DNA of 41,050 nucleotides. It comes from an uncultured Coriobacteriaceae bacterium (lineage in GTDB: Bacteria; Actinomycetota; Coriobacteriia; Coriobacteriales; Eggerthellaceae). The notes under the pieces are model-generated. The model worked only from the letters and a program-made list of their open reading frames with translations, did not search any database and had not been told where the DNA came from. The stretch spans positions 1-41,050 of the forward strand of contig URZP01000004.1 of assembly GCA_900552365.1 (NCBI GenBank), given 5' to 3'. Shown here in pieces: positions 15,074 through 23,569 of this stretch (the stretch's first letter is position 1; the number at the start of each line of letters is the position of its first letter). Position numbers and translations under genes: made by a program.

Positions 15074-16124
15074 GTTGATGACTGTGGCCGTGGTCATGGC
15101 CGCATCCGCACTCGTGATCGCCATCATGACCATGATCATGATCGTGACCGCAGCCGCACTCGTGGTCGTGATCTGCGTAATCGTCGTAATCGTCGAAATC
15201 GTACGAGGCATCGTAGTTGTCCTCGTAGAACTCTTCGTCCTCGTCATCCAGATGGGCGTCGGTGCTGTAATATTCGGCCGCACGCGACCAGTCAAGACCA
15301 GCCTCGCGCACCTCCTCCTCTTCGCGATACAACAACGCAAGCGCAGAAGGAGCCATGTCGACGCCGCCGATGACGGCCAACAGCTCGAGAACGCGCATAC
15401 AAGCTTCAAGCTGCGGAAGAACCAGGTCGATATCGTCCGCCGTGCCCATTGCAGCGGCAAGCTCACCGATGAACATCTCGACGGTGTACGTGCCGCTGAA
15501 GCGCTTCTCGGCAACCGCGGAAAGAACCTGATCGGCGTGAGGGGAAGCCGCACCGGCGCGACCCTCAAGCTCGACCTCGGATGCGGGGTCGTTCTGAACG
15601 GCACGGAAAAGCGCATCGGCCTCGATAGCGGCGACGATCTGGGCGGCAACCTGAACGGAAAGCGCGGCGCGAGCCATCTGAGCGCTGCCTGCAGCGCCAG
15701 TGATCTGGGCATTGCCAGCAAGAAGCTCGAGCACGGCAGTTGCATCATCAATGTCGGCCTTCTCGCCTGCAACGAAGCACGCGATGTTCTCGATGTCGGC
15801 GAATGCGTCCTGAACCGCCGTGTCCAAAACGACGATAGGGGCCTCGACGGGACGGAGATCGTTCACCATGGCAACCGCAGAAAGCTCACGTGCGAACGTG
15901 GGCGTGGTCGGCGACAAGTCGATGAGCAAAGCCCTGCTTGCCGCGCGCTTGACGATGCCGTCGGTTCCGAAATATGCATCCTCAAGAGCCGTGGTGCTGG
16001 TGAAATACGTGATGACTACTTCAGCATCCTCGACGATGTCCTCGGCGAACCAACCAGCAGCATCCAAAATGCGGCGAACGTGCGCACCAACGGTGTCATT
16101 GCCTGCGTAGAAATAAGCGGCCAT
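15060..16124 (-). CDS. dehydrogenase-like (6PGDH/HIBADH type) protein with His/Cys metal-binding tail
   Basis: 354 residues. The first 200 or so are like the NAD-binding part of beta-hydroxyacid dehydrogenases (AEVVITYFTSTTALEDAYFG, then ALLIDLSPTTPTFARELSAVA). The glycine-rich nucleotide motif at the very start is poor (MAAYFYAGNDTVGAHVRR), so cofactor binding is uncertain. An acidic, tyrosine-rich linker (about 295-317) leads to a last 37-residue segment with 12 His and 6 Cys. That segment is built from two DHECGCGHDH units and ends HGCC, and it should bind a transition metal (Ni, Zn, Co or Cu). The gene overlaps the PflA-like radical SAM gene by 14 bp. A metal store, chaperone or sensor role is possible but not shown. 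I know of no named family with this fusion. Confidence 0.75.
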   Translation of the reverse strand: MAAYFYAGNDTVGAHVRRILDAAGWFAEDIVEDAEVVITYFTSTTALEDAYFGTDGIVKRAASRALLIDLSPTTPTFARELSAVAMVNDLRPVEAPIVVLDTAVQDAFADIENIACFVAGEKADIDDATAVLELLAGNAQITGAAGSAQMARAALSVQVAAQIVAAIEADALFRAVQNDPASEVELEGRAGAASPHADQVLSAVAEKRFSGTYTVEMFIGELAAAMGTADDIDLVLPQLEACMRVLELLAVIGGVDMAPSALALLYREEEEVREAGLDWSRAAEYYSTDAHLDDEDEEFYEDNYDASYDFDDYDDYADHDHECGCGHDHDHGHDGDHECGCGHDHGHSHQHGCC

Positions 16125-16247
16125 GAGAAATCACATCCCAACGTGAACGAGATAACAAAACAATGCGAAGCGGAAGCGGTCTTGACTATGCGCTAGCGAA
16201 TGCCCCGCCATCAAGCGCCGCCAACCGCCGCGCCGCGATCAATCAAC

Positions 16248-17180
16248 CTACTGCTTGCGAACCTTGCGCGCGATACGGTCGGAAACCGTAGTGTTCTCAC
16301 GCGAGTCATGGCCCCAGAAAACCATTGCCAACATGCCCGGACCCACATGCGAGCCGATAACCGGACCCACATTCGCATCAAGGAAATAGATGCTGTCATC
16401 GACCTTGCGCAGCTCGTCCTTCAGACGTTCGGCATCCTTGGGGCAGTCAGCCTGGCCGATAACGACCATCTTGCTGGAGCCGTCACCGATGGCGTTCTTC
16501 GAATAGAACTCGACCATCTGGCGAATGGCCTTCTTGCGGCCGCGCGCAACGCCCGTAAGCCCCAACTTGCCGTCAAGAGAAAGATCAAGCATGGGCTTCA
16601 CATCAAGCTTACTGCCCGCGAACGCGACCGAAGACGGAATGCGGCCGCCGCGTTTCAGCGCGTCAAGCGAGTCAAGCGTGAACATCTCGTTCACGTAGAA
16701 GCGCGCCTCTTCCGCCCATTCAACCAGCTCGACGGCGGTAAGACCGCGGTTTCGCTGATTGATGGCCTCGTACACCAGCAGCGCCTCGGCGATGGATGCC
16801 AAGCGCGTATCGACGATGTAGAGCTCGGCGTCGGGGTACTCGGCGATCAGCTGATCGCGCACGAGGACCGCGGTGTTGTACGTTCCCGAAAGCTGGCTTG
16901 AGAAGCACAGGAACACGGTGGGGACGCCGCTTTCGATTGCACGCGAGAACGTCTCGTGGAAGGTCGTGATGGGGATCTGGGCCGTGGTGGGCATCTCGCC
17001 CTTGCGCATGCGCCCGTAGAATTCCTTGGGGGTGATGGTTTGATACAGGTCGTCAAGCTGCTCGCGGTTACCCATGATGTAGGGGAACTGCAAAAGCTCG
17101 ACACCAGGAACGTCGATCAGCTCGAACGGAAGATCGCACGTGGTGTCGACGATGAGGTTGCATTTGATATCCGTAGGCAT
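16248..17180 (-). CDS. DegV family fatty-acid-binding protein
   Basis: 310 residues. DegV/FakB-like proteins bind a fatty acid and in Firmicutes hand it to the kinase FakA. Signatures are NLIVDTTCDLP at the start, MPTTAQIPITTFHETF (about 63-78), LCFSSQLSGTYNTA (about 91-104, with the ligand-contact serines) and VDTRLASIAEALLV (about 122-135). The C-terminal GPVIGSHVGPGMLAMVFWG is also typical. It lies 18 bp downstream of pncB and is probably co-transcribed. No FakA-type kinase gene is in the window. Confidence 0.94.
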   Translation of the reverse strand: MPTDIKCNLIVDTTCDLPFELIDVPGVELLQFPYIMGNREQLDDLYQTITPKEFYGRMRKGEMPTTAQIPITTFHETFSRAIESGVPTVFLCFSSQLSGTYNTAVLVRDQLIAEYPDAELYIVDTRLASIAEALLVYEAINQRNRGLTAVELVEWAEEARFYVNEMFTLDSLDALKRGGRIPSSVAFAGSKLDVKPMLDLSLDGKLGLTGVARGRKKAIRQMVEFYSKNAIGDGSSKMVVIGQADCPKDAERLKDELRKVDDSIYFLDANVGPVIGSHVGPGMLAMVFWGHDSRENTTVSDRIARKVRKQ

Positions 17181-17198
17181 GTTTTCTCCTTCAGATGG

Positions 17199-18647
17199 TT
17201 AATCGATGCCGCGCAAACGCTTCGCAAGGTCGCGACGGCGCTCGTACAAGCCGCGCTCGAGTCCCACCGGATACGTATGGGGGTTCATGATGCGCTTCTG
17301 GGTTTCGTCAAGGGTGGCCAAGCCCTCTTTGGCAAAGCCGCGCGCTGCCATGGCGTCGCGCGTTTCGGGGGCAAGGACAACCTGACCGGCGCGGGCAAGC
17401 GGCTCGAGCAGGTTCTTGTAGGTCTTTCCCGCCAGGTTCTTCTGACGCAGCTCGTCGAAGGGATCGACGATGGTTTCGCCCTTCTCGATGCCATGGTTGA
17501 CGTCGAATACCATATCGCCCGCGATCTTGCCGTCTTCGTAGAAGTAACGGCGCACGTCAAGGACGCCGGGCGTGGTGAGCTTCGTGGCCGAACCGGTGAT
17601 CTTCAGGTGGTCAATCCAGTCCTCACCCGGCTTGCGCGTGGCGGACAGCTTGTAAACGCCGCCCAGCGTGGGCTGATCGTATGCGGAAGCAAGCTTGGTG
17701 CCAACGCCCCACGAAGCAACGACCGCGCCTTCGTCGCGAATCGAGCGGATAAGGTACTCGTCAAGATTGTTCGAAAGAACGACGCCGCAATCAGTGAGGC
17801 CGGCCTCGTCAAGCATGCGGCGCGCCATCCTGCATTCCCATGCAAGGTCGCCCGAGTCGATGCGAATGCCCGAAAGGCGCTCGCCGCGCTTGCGCATCTC
17901 AAGACCAACGGTGATGGCGTTCTTGATGCCCTGCTCGACATCGTAGGTGTCAACCAGCAGCACGCAGTTGGTGGGGAACGACTTCGCGTAAGCACGGAAG
18001 GCGGAAAGCTCGTCGGGGAACGACATCACCCACGAATGCGCATGCGTACCCGAAACAGGGATGCCGTATTCCTTGCCCGCAAGGACGTTCGACGTGGAGG
18101 CGCAACCGCCGACGACGGCAGCGCGCGAGGCCCAAAGCCCGCCCATGCCCTGAGCACGGCGAAGCCCGAACTCAGCCACGGGAGACTCGGCCGCCTGGCA
18201 GATGCGCGCAGCCTTGGTGGCAATGAGCGTTTCGAAGTTCACGCAGTTCAGAAGCGGTGTTTCGATAAGCTGACACTCAAGGATGCTGCCCTTCACGCGC
18301 ACAAGCGGCTCGTTGGGGAATACGATGGTTCCCTCGCGAACGGCGTCGATGTTGACCGTCAGTTTGAAATCGGCCAGATAGTCAAGGAATCCCTGCTTGA
18401 AAAGCTTGCCGCCGCCAGGAGCGGAAAGGCCCGCAAGGTACTCGATGTCCTGCTCGCTGAACGTGCAAGTTTGCACGAGCTCGGCAAGCTGATCCATGCC
18501 GCAGGCAACCGCATAGCCGCCCTTGAACGGGTAGTCGCGGAAATACATATGGAAGCACGCCTCGGTGTCGGCCATGCCGTGTTCCCAGTAACCCTGCGCC
18601 ATGGTGATTTGGTACAGATCGGTAAACAATGCATAATCGATGGTCAT
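17199..18647 (-). CDS. pncB: nicotinate phosphoribosyltransferase PncB
   Basis: 482 residues from the ATG at 18647, chosen for the AAGGGAAG ribosome-binding site and the family start MTIDYALFTDLYQITMAQGYW. It converts nicotinate and PRPP to nicotinate mononucleotide in NAD salvage. Conserved parts include FPNEPLVRVKGSILECQLIETPLLNCVNFETLIATKAARI, RRAQGMGGLWASRAAVVGG, and ERLSGIRIDSGDLAWECRMARRMLD (phosphoribosyl site). The LATTINGS-like C-terminal region is complete and length is normal. It is followed by degV and preceded by a short antitoxin-like gene. Confidence 0.96.
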   Translation of the reverse strand: MTIDYALFTDLYQITMAQGYWEHGMADTEACFHMYFRDYPFKGGYAVACGMDQLAELVQTCTFSEQDIEYLAGLSAPGGGKLFKQGFLDYLADFKLTVNIDAVREGTIVFPNEPLVRVKGSILECQLIETPLLNCVNFETLIATKAARICQAAESPVAEFGLRRAQGMGGLWASRAAVVGGCASTSNVLAGKEYGIPVSGTHAHSWVMSFPDELSAFRAYAKSFPTNCVLLVDTYDVEQGIKNAITVGLEMRKRGERLSGIRIDSGDLAWECRMARRMLDEAGLTDCGVVLSNNLDEYLIRSIRDEGAVVASWGVGTKLASAYDQPTLGGVYKLSATRKPGEDWIDHLKITGSATKLTTPGVLDVRRYFYEDGKIAGDMVFDVNHGIEKGETIVDPFDELRQKNLAGKTYKNLLEPLARAGQVVLAPETRDAMAARGFAKEGLATLDETQKRIMNPHTYPVGLERGLYERRRDLAKRLRGID

Positions 18648-18723
18648 AAGATTTCTTCCCTTTCCGTCGCGGTTTCCCGACGGTGTCTCTTCCATCAAGC
18701 TATTCCAGCAAGCAGGCTGATGG

Positions 18724-18894
18724 CTATTCGGCTGTGCCCGAATACTTGGGGTCGTCTTCATCGGCAGGCAAGATCACGACCCAGGGCTTGCCCTTGCGGG
18801 TGATGATCGCTTCTTCGCCGCTATGGTACACCTCGGACATGATTGCCTTGATGTTGTTCTGAGCTTCCTCGATATCGATGGACAGCAAAGCCAT
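18724..18894 (-). CDS. Phd/YefM-like antitoxin-type small protein
   Basis: 56 residues, too short for a routine ORF cut-off. It begins MALLSIDIEEAQNNIKAIMS and continues EEAIITRKGKPWVVILPADE, matching the Phd/YefM pattern (start motif, then ITRxGKPxAVLVP). An AAGGAG site sits 6 bp before the ATG. It ends 77 bp before pncB, with no toxin reading frame on either side. It could be an orphan antitoxin or an unrelated regulator of that fold. Confidence 0.7.
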   Translation of the reverse strand: MALLSIDIEEAQNNIKAIMSEVYHSGEEAIITRKGKPWVVILPADEDDPKYSGTAE

Positions 18895-18982
18895 GGCTCT
18901 CCTTTACCTAGCTAAGCGAATCGGACGCGGCCCTGCGCCAGCAGCCGATCGCATACATGACGAACAATGCGAACGAACGGGG

Positions 18983-20635
18983 TTACTGGCCATTCGCCGG
19001 CGCGTGACCCTGATCGGGCTTCTTGCCCTGGCCGTTGCCGCCGGAACCGCTGCGACGGCGGCGCGGACGCCTGCCCGGCTGTGCGGATGCGGGCTTGCCG
19101 GCGCCCTCAGCGGAACCGGACGCTTGCGGACGCGCATGCTGCGCTGCGCCCTTTCCCGACTGCTGCGCATGCTGTTGACCCTGCGAGGAGCCCTCGCGCG
19201 AACGGAGCGCGGACGACTTGCGGCCCGGCGCCACCGATCCTTGTGCGCCGCTTGCGGGCCTTTGGCCCTCGTTTTGCGCACGCGTCTCGGGACCCCTTTG
19301 AGCCTGAGCGCCCTTCGAGCCCGAACCGCTGCTGCGACGGCGACGGGTGCGGCCGCCGTTTGAAGGCGCGGAGCCCTCGGCCTTGGAGCCATTCTGCTTG
19401 GGCGCGCCCTGCTTAGGTGCTGCGGCGTCCTGCTGCTTCTCGGCTGCGGGGCGCTGACGACGGTTGGGGCGCTGACCCTGCTTCACGGACGGGCGCTTCG
19501 TCTCGGTCTCGGTAGCTGATGCTTCCACCGTGCTGGTGGTTCCGTCGACGCCGACCTTAGTGGAGCGGCGGCGACGCTGCTTGTGCTGAATAGGCGCAGG
19601 TTCGCTTGCCTGCTGCTGCTTACGCGAGCGGCCGGAGCGGCTTTGGCCCGACTGCTTCTTTCCTGGTTTGCCCGAACCGACGCGACGCACCTCGGTGGGG
19701 TTGGCAAGAGTGTCCTTCTCGGTAAGCTGCGAGGTGAGCAGCGACGCAGCGCCCAGACGATCCTCTTCCTTAGCGGCATGGGCTGCTTCCCAGGCTTCTT
19801 CGCCTACGGCGTTCGGACGCGAGGAATCGCCGATGGTATCCATGTCGGCCAGCGGAACGCTAACGGGCTTCTCGTCCTCGACCAAGATCGAGACAGTTTC
19901 GCGGGGAACATCCAAATCGACGACCTTGCCCTCGCCCACCGGCGTTTTCACCTTGGCATTCTTCTTGGGCGCGCGGCCATGGAAGTCTTTGTAAGCGTCG
20001 AACTCGTAACGCAAGCAGCACATAAGGCGGCCGCACAGGCCCGAGATCTTCTGCGGATTAAGGGAAAGCCCCTGCTCTTTTGCCATGCGGATGGAAACGG
20101 GGTTGAACTCGCCGCCAAGCCTGCGACAGCACAGCTCCTGGCCGCAGTGACCGATGCCACCGACCATGCGAGCCTCGTCGCGCACGCCGATCTGCTTCAT
20201 GTCCACGCGCACGCGGAAGCGCGAAGCCAGATCACGCACCAAATCGCGGAAATCGATGCGATCTTCGGACTCGAAGAAGAACACGGCCTTGTCGCCATCG
20301 AACAGGAACTCGACGGCAACGGGGTTCATGTCAGGAGCTTTTTCTGCAGCGAGCTGACGGAAGATCGGCAGCGCCTCGCGGCTTTTCACCTCGAGCTCTT
20401 CAGCACGGGCGATGTCTTCGTCCGTTGCCAGACGACGCACGGGCTTGAGCGGGGATTTCAGCTTGGACACCTGATCATGGGTGGCCTCGAACACCGGCTC
20501 GTCGACATGACCGAACTCAAGGCCGCGAGCGGTGAGCACGACGACGGCATCATCGGTGACAAGATCGAGATCGCGGGCGTCGAACCACAGGGTTTTGGGA
20601 TTGCAAGCAAGTCTAACAGGCGCTATGCGAACCAT
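18983..20635 (-). CDS. ricT: PSP1/RicT-like protein with long basic disordered tail
   Basis: 550 residues. The first 270 or so are the PSP1 domain of RicT (YaaT), a member of the Fe-S-containing RicAFT complex that in Bacillus affects RNase Y, competence and sporulation. The cysteines are visible in GIGHCGQELCCRRLGGE and GLCGRLMCCLRYEFDAYKDFHG. The remaining half is low-complexity, rich in Gly, Gln, Lys, Arg, Ser and Ala with repeated RRRRS-type clusters (QHKQRRRRSTKVG, NGGRTRRRRSSGSG, GRRPRRRRSGSGG), as expected for a flexible RNA-binding tail. It overlaps holB by 23 bp. The tail is unusual in length, since Bacillus RicT lacks it. Confidence 0.93.
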   Translation of the reverse strand: MVRIAPVRLACNPKTLWFDARDLDLVTDDAVVVLTARGLEFGHVDEPVFEATHDQVSKLKSPLKPVRRLATDEDIARAEELEVKSREALPIFRQLAAEKAPDMNPVAVEFLFDGDKAVFFFESEDRIDFRDLVRDLASRFRVRVDMKQIGVRDEARMVGGIGHCGQELCCRRLGGEFNPVSIRMAKEQGLSLNPQKISGLCGRLMCCLRYEFDAYKDFHGRAPKKNAKVKTPVGEGKVVDLDVPRETVSILVEDEKPVSVPLADMDTIGDSSRPNAVGEEAWEAAHAAKEEDRLGAASLLTSQLTEKDTLANPTEVRRVGSGKPGKKQSGQSRSGRSRKQQQASEPAPIQHKQRRRRSTKVGVDGTTSTVEASATETETKRPSVKQGQRPNRRQRPAAEKQQDAAAPKQGAPKQNGSKAEGSAPSNGGRTRRRRSSGSGSKGAQAQRGPETRAQNEGQRPASGAQGSVAPGRKSSALRSREGSSQGQQHAQQSGKGAAQHARPQASGSAEGAGKPASAQPGRRPRRRRSGSGGNGQGKKPDQGHAPANGQ

Positions 20636-21746
20636 ACAGTGCCTCTTTCATTTCGAAGAACAACGCATCGATGCACGTTTCGGAGGATACATTATAGTCG
20701 AGGGCCGAATTACAGCGCTCGATTGCGGCGAAAGCGCGGGTCAAACGCGCTTCGTCCGTATGGGCGGCGGCGTCCTCGATTTGATCGCGGACGTCCACGT
20801 TGATAATGAGATCGGGCGTTCCCGCACACGTGATGAGCACGTCGCGAAGGAACGAACCGGCAATGGAGGTAAGCTGGCGAAGCGACTCGCGCGTCTCGGC
20901 GGAAAGGGCGCGCTTGTTGCGCGCCTCGATCTGACGGATAGCGGACTTCGCCAGGAAGTCGGCATTCTCGGCAAGCTCGGCCTCTTGCTGCGCACGAACC
21001 GTGTCAAGCGGGGCTTTCACCTGAACAACCAGGTCACGAGCCGATTGGATGATGTCCCACGAATCGGCGTTGCGCAGCGAGCACACCGCGGCAAGGACAT
21101 TGCGGCGAAACTCCATGCGCTCGTTCGAACGTGAGAAGGTGACGGCGCGCTCGATGGATCCGTCGCAGGCCTCGAGCGCCATCCTGGCAACCTCAAGCTC
21201 GACGCCGGTGTTCTGTGCCACCATCTTGGCGGCCTCATTTGCCGGGATGGTGCGGAACGGCACGACCTGACAACGCGAGACGATGGTGGGAAGCACGCTT
21301 TCCCGCGACGAGGCAAGCAGAATAAGCACCGCGTCTTCGGGCGGCTCCTCGAGCGTTTTCAGGAACGCATTGGCCGCGGAATCGGACATGCGGTCGATGC
21401 GACTGAGAATGTAGATCTTCTTGTCAGCCTGAATAGGCGCAAGCGTCACGTCGGAGACGACATCGCGCACCTGCTCGACCAGATACTGGCCGTTTGCGCT
21501 TTCGGGCTGATAGAAATGCACGTCGGGATGCTTGCGGCGTTCGATGCGATGGCAAACGTCGCAGGTGTCGTCGCCACCCTTGGCGCACAGAAGCGCCTTT
21601 GCAAGCGCGAAAGCCGCCTGCGATTTGCCCGAGCCTGCCGGCCCGCAGAACAGATACGCCTGCGACACGCGACCGGAAGCCACACTGGTGCGCAGGAAAT
21701 CGCGAACCTGCGGCTGCCCGACAACCCTATCGAATACGTCCGCCAT
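20613..21746 (-). CDS. holB: DNA polymerase III delta' subunit HolB
   Basis: 377 residues. Clamp-loader subunit. Walker A-like GPAGSGKSQAAFALAKALLC (about 36-55), a zinc module CAKGGDDTCDVCHRIERRKHPDVHF, KIYILSRIDRMSDSAANAFLKTLEEPPEDAVLILLASSRE with the SRC-type ESVLPTIVSRCQVVPF. The start codon directly follows the tmk stop (TAA-ATG). The end overlaps ricT. The tmk-holB-ricT order is common in Gram-positive bacteria. Confidence 0.95.
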   Translation of the reverse strand: MADVFDRVVGQPQVRDFLRTSVASGRVSQAYLFCGPAGSGKSQAAFALAKALLCAKGGDDTCDVCHRIERRKHPDVHFYQPESANGQYLVEQVRDVVSDVTLAPIQADKKIYILSRIDRMSDSAANAFLKTLEEPPEDAVLILLASSRESVLPTIVSRCQVVPFRTIPANEAAKMVAQNTGVELEVARMALEACDGSIERAVTFSRSNERMEFRRNVLAAVCSLRNADSWDIIQSARDLVVQVKAPLDTVRAQQEAELAENADFLAKSAIRQIEARNKRALSAETRESLRQLTSIAGSFLRDVLITCAGTPDLIINVDVRDQIEDAAAHTDEARLTRAFAAIERCNSALDYNVSSETCIDALFFEMKEALYGSHSAC

Positions 21747-22475
21747 TTAAGCGTCGCCACCCTTCCCATCGAGAGAGTCGAACGGGACAAGCGACAGATC
21801 GAACGTTGGGAACAGATCGATGATCTGCGCGAACACCGCGCGGGCCGTATCGGACTTCTTTCGCGAAGTAACAACCGTGCGGAAGCGCTCGGGAAAACGC
21901 TGTGCCGAGTCGGCGTAGCCCTGAGCCACGCGGGTATGGAAATCGACACCCGCAAGCTCGAGGCGGTCGGCCTTCCTTCTGCTTGTTGCGCGTGCAAGGC
22001 CCACCGAGGCATCGAAGCCCGTGGTCATGAACACCGTACGTGCGGGAACCGCGCCCTGGCAGGCAAGTTCATTGACGAAATCAACCGATGCACGGTCGAT
22101 GCCTCGGCCGAATCCCTGATAGGCAACGGTGGAGTCGATGAATCGATCGCAGATGACGACGGCCCCGCGTTCCAAAGCGGGCTTCACAACCTGGGCGACA
22201 AGCTGAGCGCGGGCGGCCTCGTAAATGAGCAGCTCGCAAACATCGGAGATCTCGTCGTGCGCCGGGTCGAGCACCAACCTGCGCAAGCTTTCGCCAACGG
22301 ACGTGCCGCCCGGCTCGCGAAGCTGAACCACGTCGAAACCTTGGGCCTTCAGCTGCTGGACGACGAAACCCATGTGCGTGGTTTTGCCCGCACCGTCACC
22401 GCCCTCGAACGTGATGAACACGCCCGAAGCGGCCGTTTTCGAAGCCTCGTTTTCGTTTTCGCCTTTGAAAGCCAT
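21747..22475 (-). CDS. tmk: thymidylate kinase Tmk
   Basis: 242 residues. Phosphorylates dTMP to dTDP. A short charged extension (MAFKGENENEASKTAA) precedes the P-loop ITFEGGDGAGKTTHMG. The DRxxxST-type motif VICDRFIDSTVAYQGFGRGID is present, as is the LID-type segment LARATSRRKADRLE. It abuts holB with zero spacing and is likely translationally coupled. ThyX in this window supplies the dTMP. Confidence 0.96.
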   Translation of the reverse strand: MAFKGENENEASKTAASGVFITFEGGDGAGKTTHMGFVVQQLKAQGFDVVQLREPGGTSVGESLRRLVLDPAHDEISDVCELLIYEAARAQLVAQVVKPALERGAVVICDRFIDSTVAYQGFGRGIDRASVDFVNELACQGAVPARTVFMTTGFDASVGLARATSRRKADRLELAGVDFHTRVAQGYADSAQRFPERFRTVVTSRKKSDTARAVFAQIIDLFPTFDLSLVPFDSLDGKGGDA

Positions 22476-22617
22476 GGTCTCGCTTCACCGTGATGGGTTG
22501 ATGGTTGCCGCCCTGATCGCACGAACCGACACAGTGCGCGACGATCAGCGATTCTTCATTATAACCCGCACGGCAAAGCAAGGCGGAAGCGCCGTATGGT
22601 CAGCCATGATTTAACCA

Positions 22618-22643
22618 GATGCGCGGCTTTTCGCCGGCGCATC
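22618..22643 (-). terminator. hairpin downstream of the fumarate reductase operon
   Basis: gatgcgcggc / gccggcgcatc around a TTTTC loop (one bulge), about 27 bp after the stop of the third reductase gene. The U-tract is weak (TGGTTAAAT). Confidence 0.5.
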
Positions 22644-22669
22644 CGCAAGACGATTCTCGCCTGAAGTTT

Positions 22670-23569
22670 TCACAGCTCGCTCATTTTGCGATCAAGCAGC
22701 TTCTGGGGATCGACGATATGCTTGCCCACCGCCATCTCTTTCGGGCTGAATCCAAGCGCCAGGCCCACGAGCTGCGGAAGATGCAGCGTCGGCATAGTGA
22801 TGTCGCGGTCCTGCTTCTTCTGGGCGTCGTGCTGCCACATGTCGAGCGCCATATGGCAAAGCGGGCACGGCGTGACCAAGCAGTCAGCACCCGCGTCCTT
22901 GGCGGCCAAGCAGCTGGCGCCGTTGGAAAGCAGCACCTCGCGCTCGGCCGGGTAGATGCTGTGAAAACCGCAGCAGGCCAAACGCTGGCTGAACTCGGTG
23001 CTATTGGCCCCAAGCGCCTCGGCAAGGGCCTCCATGGAATGCGGGTTGCGCGGGTCCTCGAAGCCCATGACATCAGGCGGCATAAGGATATGACAGCCGT
23101 AAAAATTGGCGACCGACAGGTTCTCGAGCGGGCGCACCACGTGACGGCGAAGCTCGTCAAGTCCGTACTCGCGCTCGTCGACAAGCACCCACAGGTAGTG
23201 CGTGACCTCGGCCGTGCCCTTATATTCAAGCCCGATTTCAGCAAGGGCTTCATTCACCTTCGCGCGCAGGGCAGAATCCTCGTCGAGGCGCTTCTTCGCG
23301 GTGCGCAGCATGAGCGTGCACGTGTTGCATACGGTGAGGATGCGGTCGAAGCCGGCGGCCTCGGCCAGCGCGATGTTGCGGGCATTGACGGCCACGCCCA
23401 GAAAGTCGTCGATGTCCTGAATCTGAGCCGCACCGCAGCACGTCCAACCCTCGATCTCTTGAATCTCTATGCCAAGACGCTCACAGGTTTTCAACGTGGC
23501 GATTTTAAGCTCGCTTGCCGCGGACTCCAGCGTGCAGCCCGGGAAGAACGCGTAACGATGCTTAGCCAT
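22670..23569 (-). CDS. fumarate reductase/succinate dehydrogenase subunit E-type CCG-domain protein
   Basis: 299 residues. Two CCG (heterodisulfide reductase B) domains are visible: FFPGCTLE...WTCCGAAQ...VCNTCTLML, and NFYGCHILMP...LACCGFHSIYP...TPCPLCHMALD. In Campylobacter and Wolinella such an E subunit (SdhE, MfrE) replaces the cytochrome b membrane anchor. It follows the Fe-S subunit with an 8-bp overlap, completing an A-B-E operon. Likely job: membrane-side electron entry from (methyl)menaquinol to a cytoplasmic fumarate reductase. Direction of the reaction is inferred. Confidence 0.87.
   Translation of the reverse strand: MAKHRYAFFPGCTLESAASELKIATLKTCERLGIEIQEIEGWTCCGAAQIQDIDDFLGVAVNARNIALAEAAGFDRILTVCNTCTLMLRTAKKRLDEDSALRAKVNEALAEIGLEYKGTAEVTHYLWVLVDEREYGLDELRRHVVRPLENLSVANFYGCHILMPPDVMGFEDPRNPHSMEALAEALGANSTEFSQRLACCGFHSIYPAEREVLLSNGASCLAAKDAGADCLVTPCPLCHMALDMWQHDAQKKQDRDITMPTLHLPQLVGLALGFSPKEMAVGKHIVDPQKLLDRKMSEL

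Noticed and set aside
15074..15772. N-terminal extension of the PflA-like radical SAM frame upstream of 15073
   Set aside because: The extension overlaps the dehydrogenase-like gene in another frame, is low-complexity (Thr/Ile/Met-rich) and lies outside the radical SAM family; ATG 15073 gives the family start.
22476..22669. Small gene between tmk and the reductase operon
   Set aside because: Short open frames here lack a ribosome-binding site and any family pattern; the stretch is better explained by the hairpin and the tmk promoter.
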